A stretch of 5,155 nucleotides of DNA, from NCBI GenBank assembly GCA_034430415.1, contig DAOUEN010000074.1:1-5155 (forward strand), in the 5' to 3' direction. Shown piece by piece: positions 4,370-5,155 of the stretch. How positions within the stretch are numbered: the first letter of the stretch is position 1; the number at the start of each line of letters is the position of its first letter. This stretch comes from JADFUZ01 sp034430415. Lineage in GTDB: Bacteria > Chloroflexota > Dehalococcoidia > GIF9 > AB-539-J10. Both the position numbers and the translations under genes were made by a program. The notes beneath the pieces are model-generated. The model was not told where the DNA came from and ran no database searches. It saw only the letters and a program-made list of their open reading frames with translations.

Positions 4370-5155
4370 CTATATCTCGATGGTGCCGCCCTCAATGGGG
4401 AGAAGCACTTCGGTCCGGCCGCCGCCGAGCGACTCGAGATAGTACTCCGGGTGCTCACCGTGCACCGGTATGAGCAGTTCCGGCCCGATCTCCCGAGCTA
4501 CCTCCAGCAGGTCAGGTCCGCAGGCATGCCCCGAGGCATGCAGTCCTTCCTCGCCCTCGGGCACCTGCCACCCACCAGCACTTTCCACCGGCAGGCCGAA
4601 GCTCCTGAACCCGAAGTGCTCCAGCCAGCTGTGCAGGCGGCGAAAGTCGATCTCCTGCTCCTCGTCATGGGGCTCGCTGGAGCTATAGACGTAAAGGCTC
4701 CCCGGCCGGGGCCGGATGCTGGGCAGCTCGTTCAGGTCGAAGAAGCTGAAGGCTAGGACGAACTCGTCCTGGGCGGCATTCACGTCCCGGGCCAGGACCA
4801 GCTTGCTGTCGTAGTCCTGGCAGATGTGGCGCAGCCACAGGCTGGGGCTCTTGCTGGCCGTGGTGTCCTGGTAGATGACCAGCCCGTCCTCCCGGGCGAT
4901 GTCCGGGGTCTCGGGCTCCAGAAGACGCATGGTCCTCAGCAGGTAGGCATCCCTGGGGAGTATAGCCAGCCTTCTCCCCGTGTCCCTGGCAATCTGCAGG
5001 AAGGTGAGCAGGCGGTCCACATCCCTGGCGGCAAAATCGGCGATGACCAGGCCATCCGACCTGCGGATGGCCTCCAAGCCGTGGTGGTATACCTCTTGCT
5101 CGGAGACGTTGGCCTCACGCCGCACATTGGTCCCCTCCAGGATAAGGGCCCTGGG
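4370..5155 (-). CDS. Beta-CASP metallo-beta-lactamase fold protein (RNase J-like), C-terminal part, 5'-truncated by window edge
   Basis: Read on the minus strand, the frame is open from the right edge to the TAG at 4372-4370, giving 261 residues. It starts in ALILEGTN (3-10), a strand typical of the end of the N-terminal metallo-beta-lactamase segment. A GTG at 5125 sits within this homologous region and is not the start. The beta-CASP insert shows the DFAARDVDR block (40-48, motif A region) and GRRLAILPRDA (60-70). The lactamase domain resumes with HASGHA (206-211, motif B His) and IPVHGEHPEYY (229-239, motif C His). This order fits RNase J and related nucleases, which process or degrade RNA. 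The N-terminal HxHxDH zinc motif lies outside the window, so activity cannot be judged. HPEYY after the motif C His differs from the usual RNase J pattern, so a divergent paralogue is possible. It is tail-to-tail with the oxidase, with 20 bp between. Confidence 0.82.
   Translation of the reverse strand, partial: PRALILEGTNVRREANVSEQEVYHHGLEAIRRSDGLVIADFAARDVDRLLTFLQIARDTGRRLAILPRDAYLLRTMRLLEPETPDIAREDGLVIYQDTTASKSPSLWLRHICQDYDSKLVLARDVNAAQDEFVLAFSFFDLNELPSIRPRPGSLYVYSSSEPHDEEQEIDFRRLHSWLEHFGFRSFGLPVESAGGWQVPEGEEGLHASGHACGPDLLEVAREIGPELLIPVHGEHPEYYLESLGGGRTEVLLPIEGGTIEI

Noticed and set aside
4524..4541. Perfect 7-bp inverted repeat GCATGCC-CCGA-GGCATGC
   Set aside because: It encodes the repeated His-Ala codons of the HASGHA motif in the minus-strand gene, so coding explains the symmetry.
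1..5155. CRISPR array, insertion sequence, tRNA or defence or toxin system
   Set aside because: No spaced direct repeats, terminal inverted repeats, transposase motifs or tRNA-like cloverleaf were seen; all long genes belong to housekeeping families.

Overview
The window is a GC-rich (roughly 60% by eye) bacterial chromosomal segment with five protein genes and no RNA gene, mobile element, CRISPR array or phage signature. Bacterial origin is supported by two sigma-70-type promoters (extended -10, 17-bp spacer) and by Shine-Dalgarno sites before two genes. An NrpR-type (DUF128) regulator beside a glutamine synthetase homologue, a lone GlcD-type oxidase and an RNase J-like beta-CASP protein would fit an anaerobic Chloroflexota (Dehalococcoidia-like) or similar lineage. 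That assignment is inference from gene content and is weak.

Layout: (1) 1-444 (+) is the 3' end of a gene for an NrpR/DUF128 effector-domain protein, its start lying outside the window. (2) 445-588 holds a long imperfect hairpin (455-517) and then a strong extended -10 promoter (553-581). (3) 589-2091 (+) encodes a 500-aa glutamine synthetase family enzyme. Its ATG sits where transcription should start, so the mRNA is predicted to be leaderless. (4) 2192-2743 (+) encodes a 183-aa Nudix hydrolase of the ADP-ribose pyrophosphatase type, preceded by a small hairpin and a good ribosome binding site. (5) 2744-2978 is a 235-bp gap with a second promoter of nearly the same sequence (2813-2841) and a roughly 130-nt structured leader. 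(6) 2979-4349 (+) encodes a complete 456-aa GlcD-type FAD-linked 2-hydroxyacid dehydrogenase. (7) 4370-5155 (-) is the C-terminal part of a beta-CASP metallo-beta-lactamase (RNase J-like) protein, convergent with the oxidase across 20 bp and running off the right edge.

How they may work together: the NrpR-like protein and the glutamine synthetase homologue form a plausible nitrogen-control pair, because NrpR proteins repress glnA and other nitrogen genes in methanogens and respond to 2-oxoglutarate. The synthetase has Phe where adenylylated enzymes carry the modified Tyr, which fits control by transcription rather than by GlnE. The Nudix, oxidase and beta-CASP genes look like independent housekeeping functions. 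I found no clear undescribed multi-gene system. The best leads are the leaderless promoter, the shared promoter sequence, the NrpR-glutamine synthetase pairing with the enzyme's altered substrate loop, and the structured leader before the oxidase.
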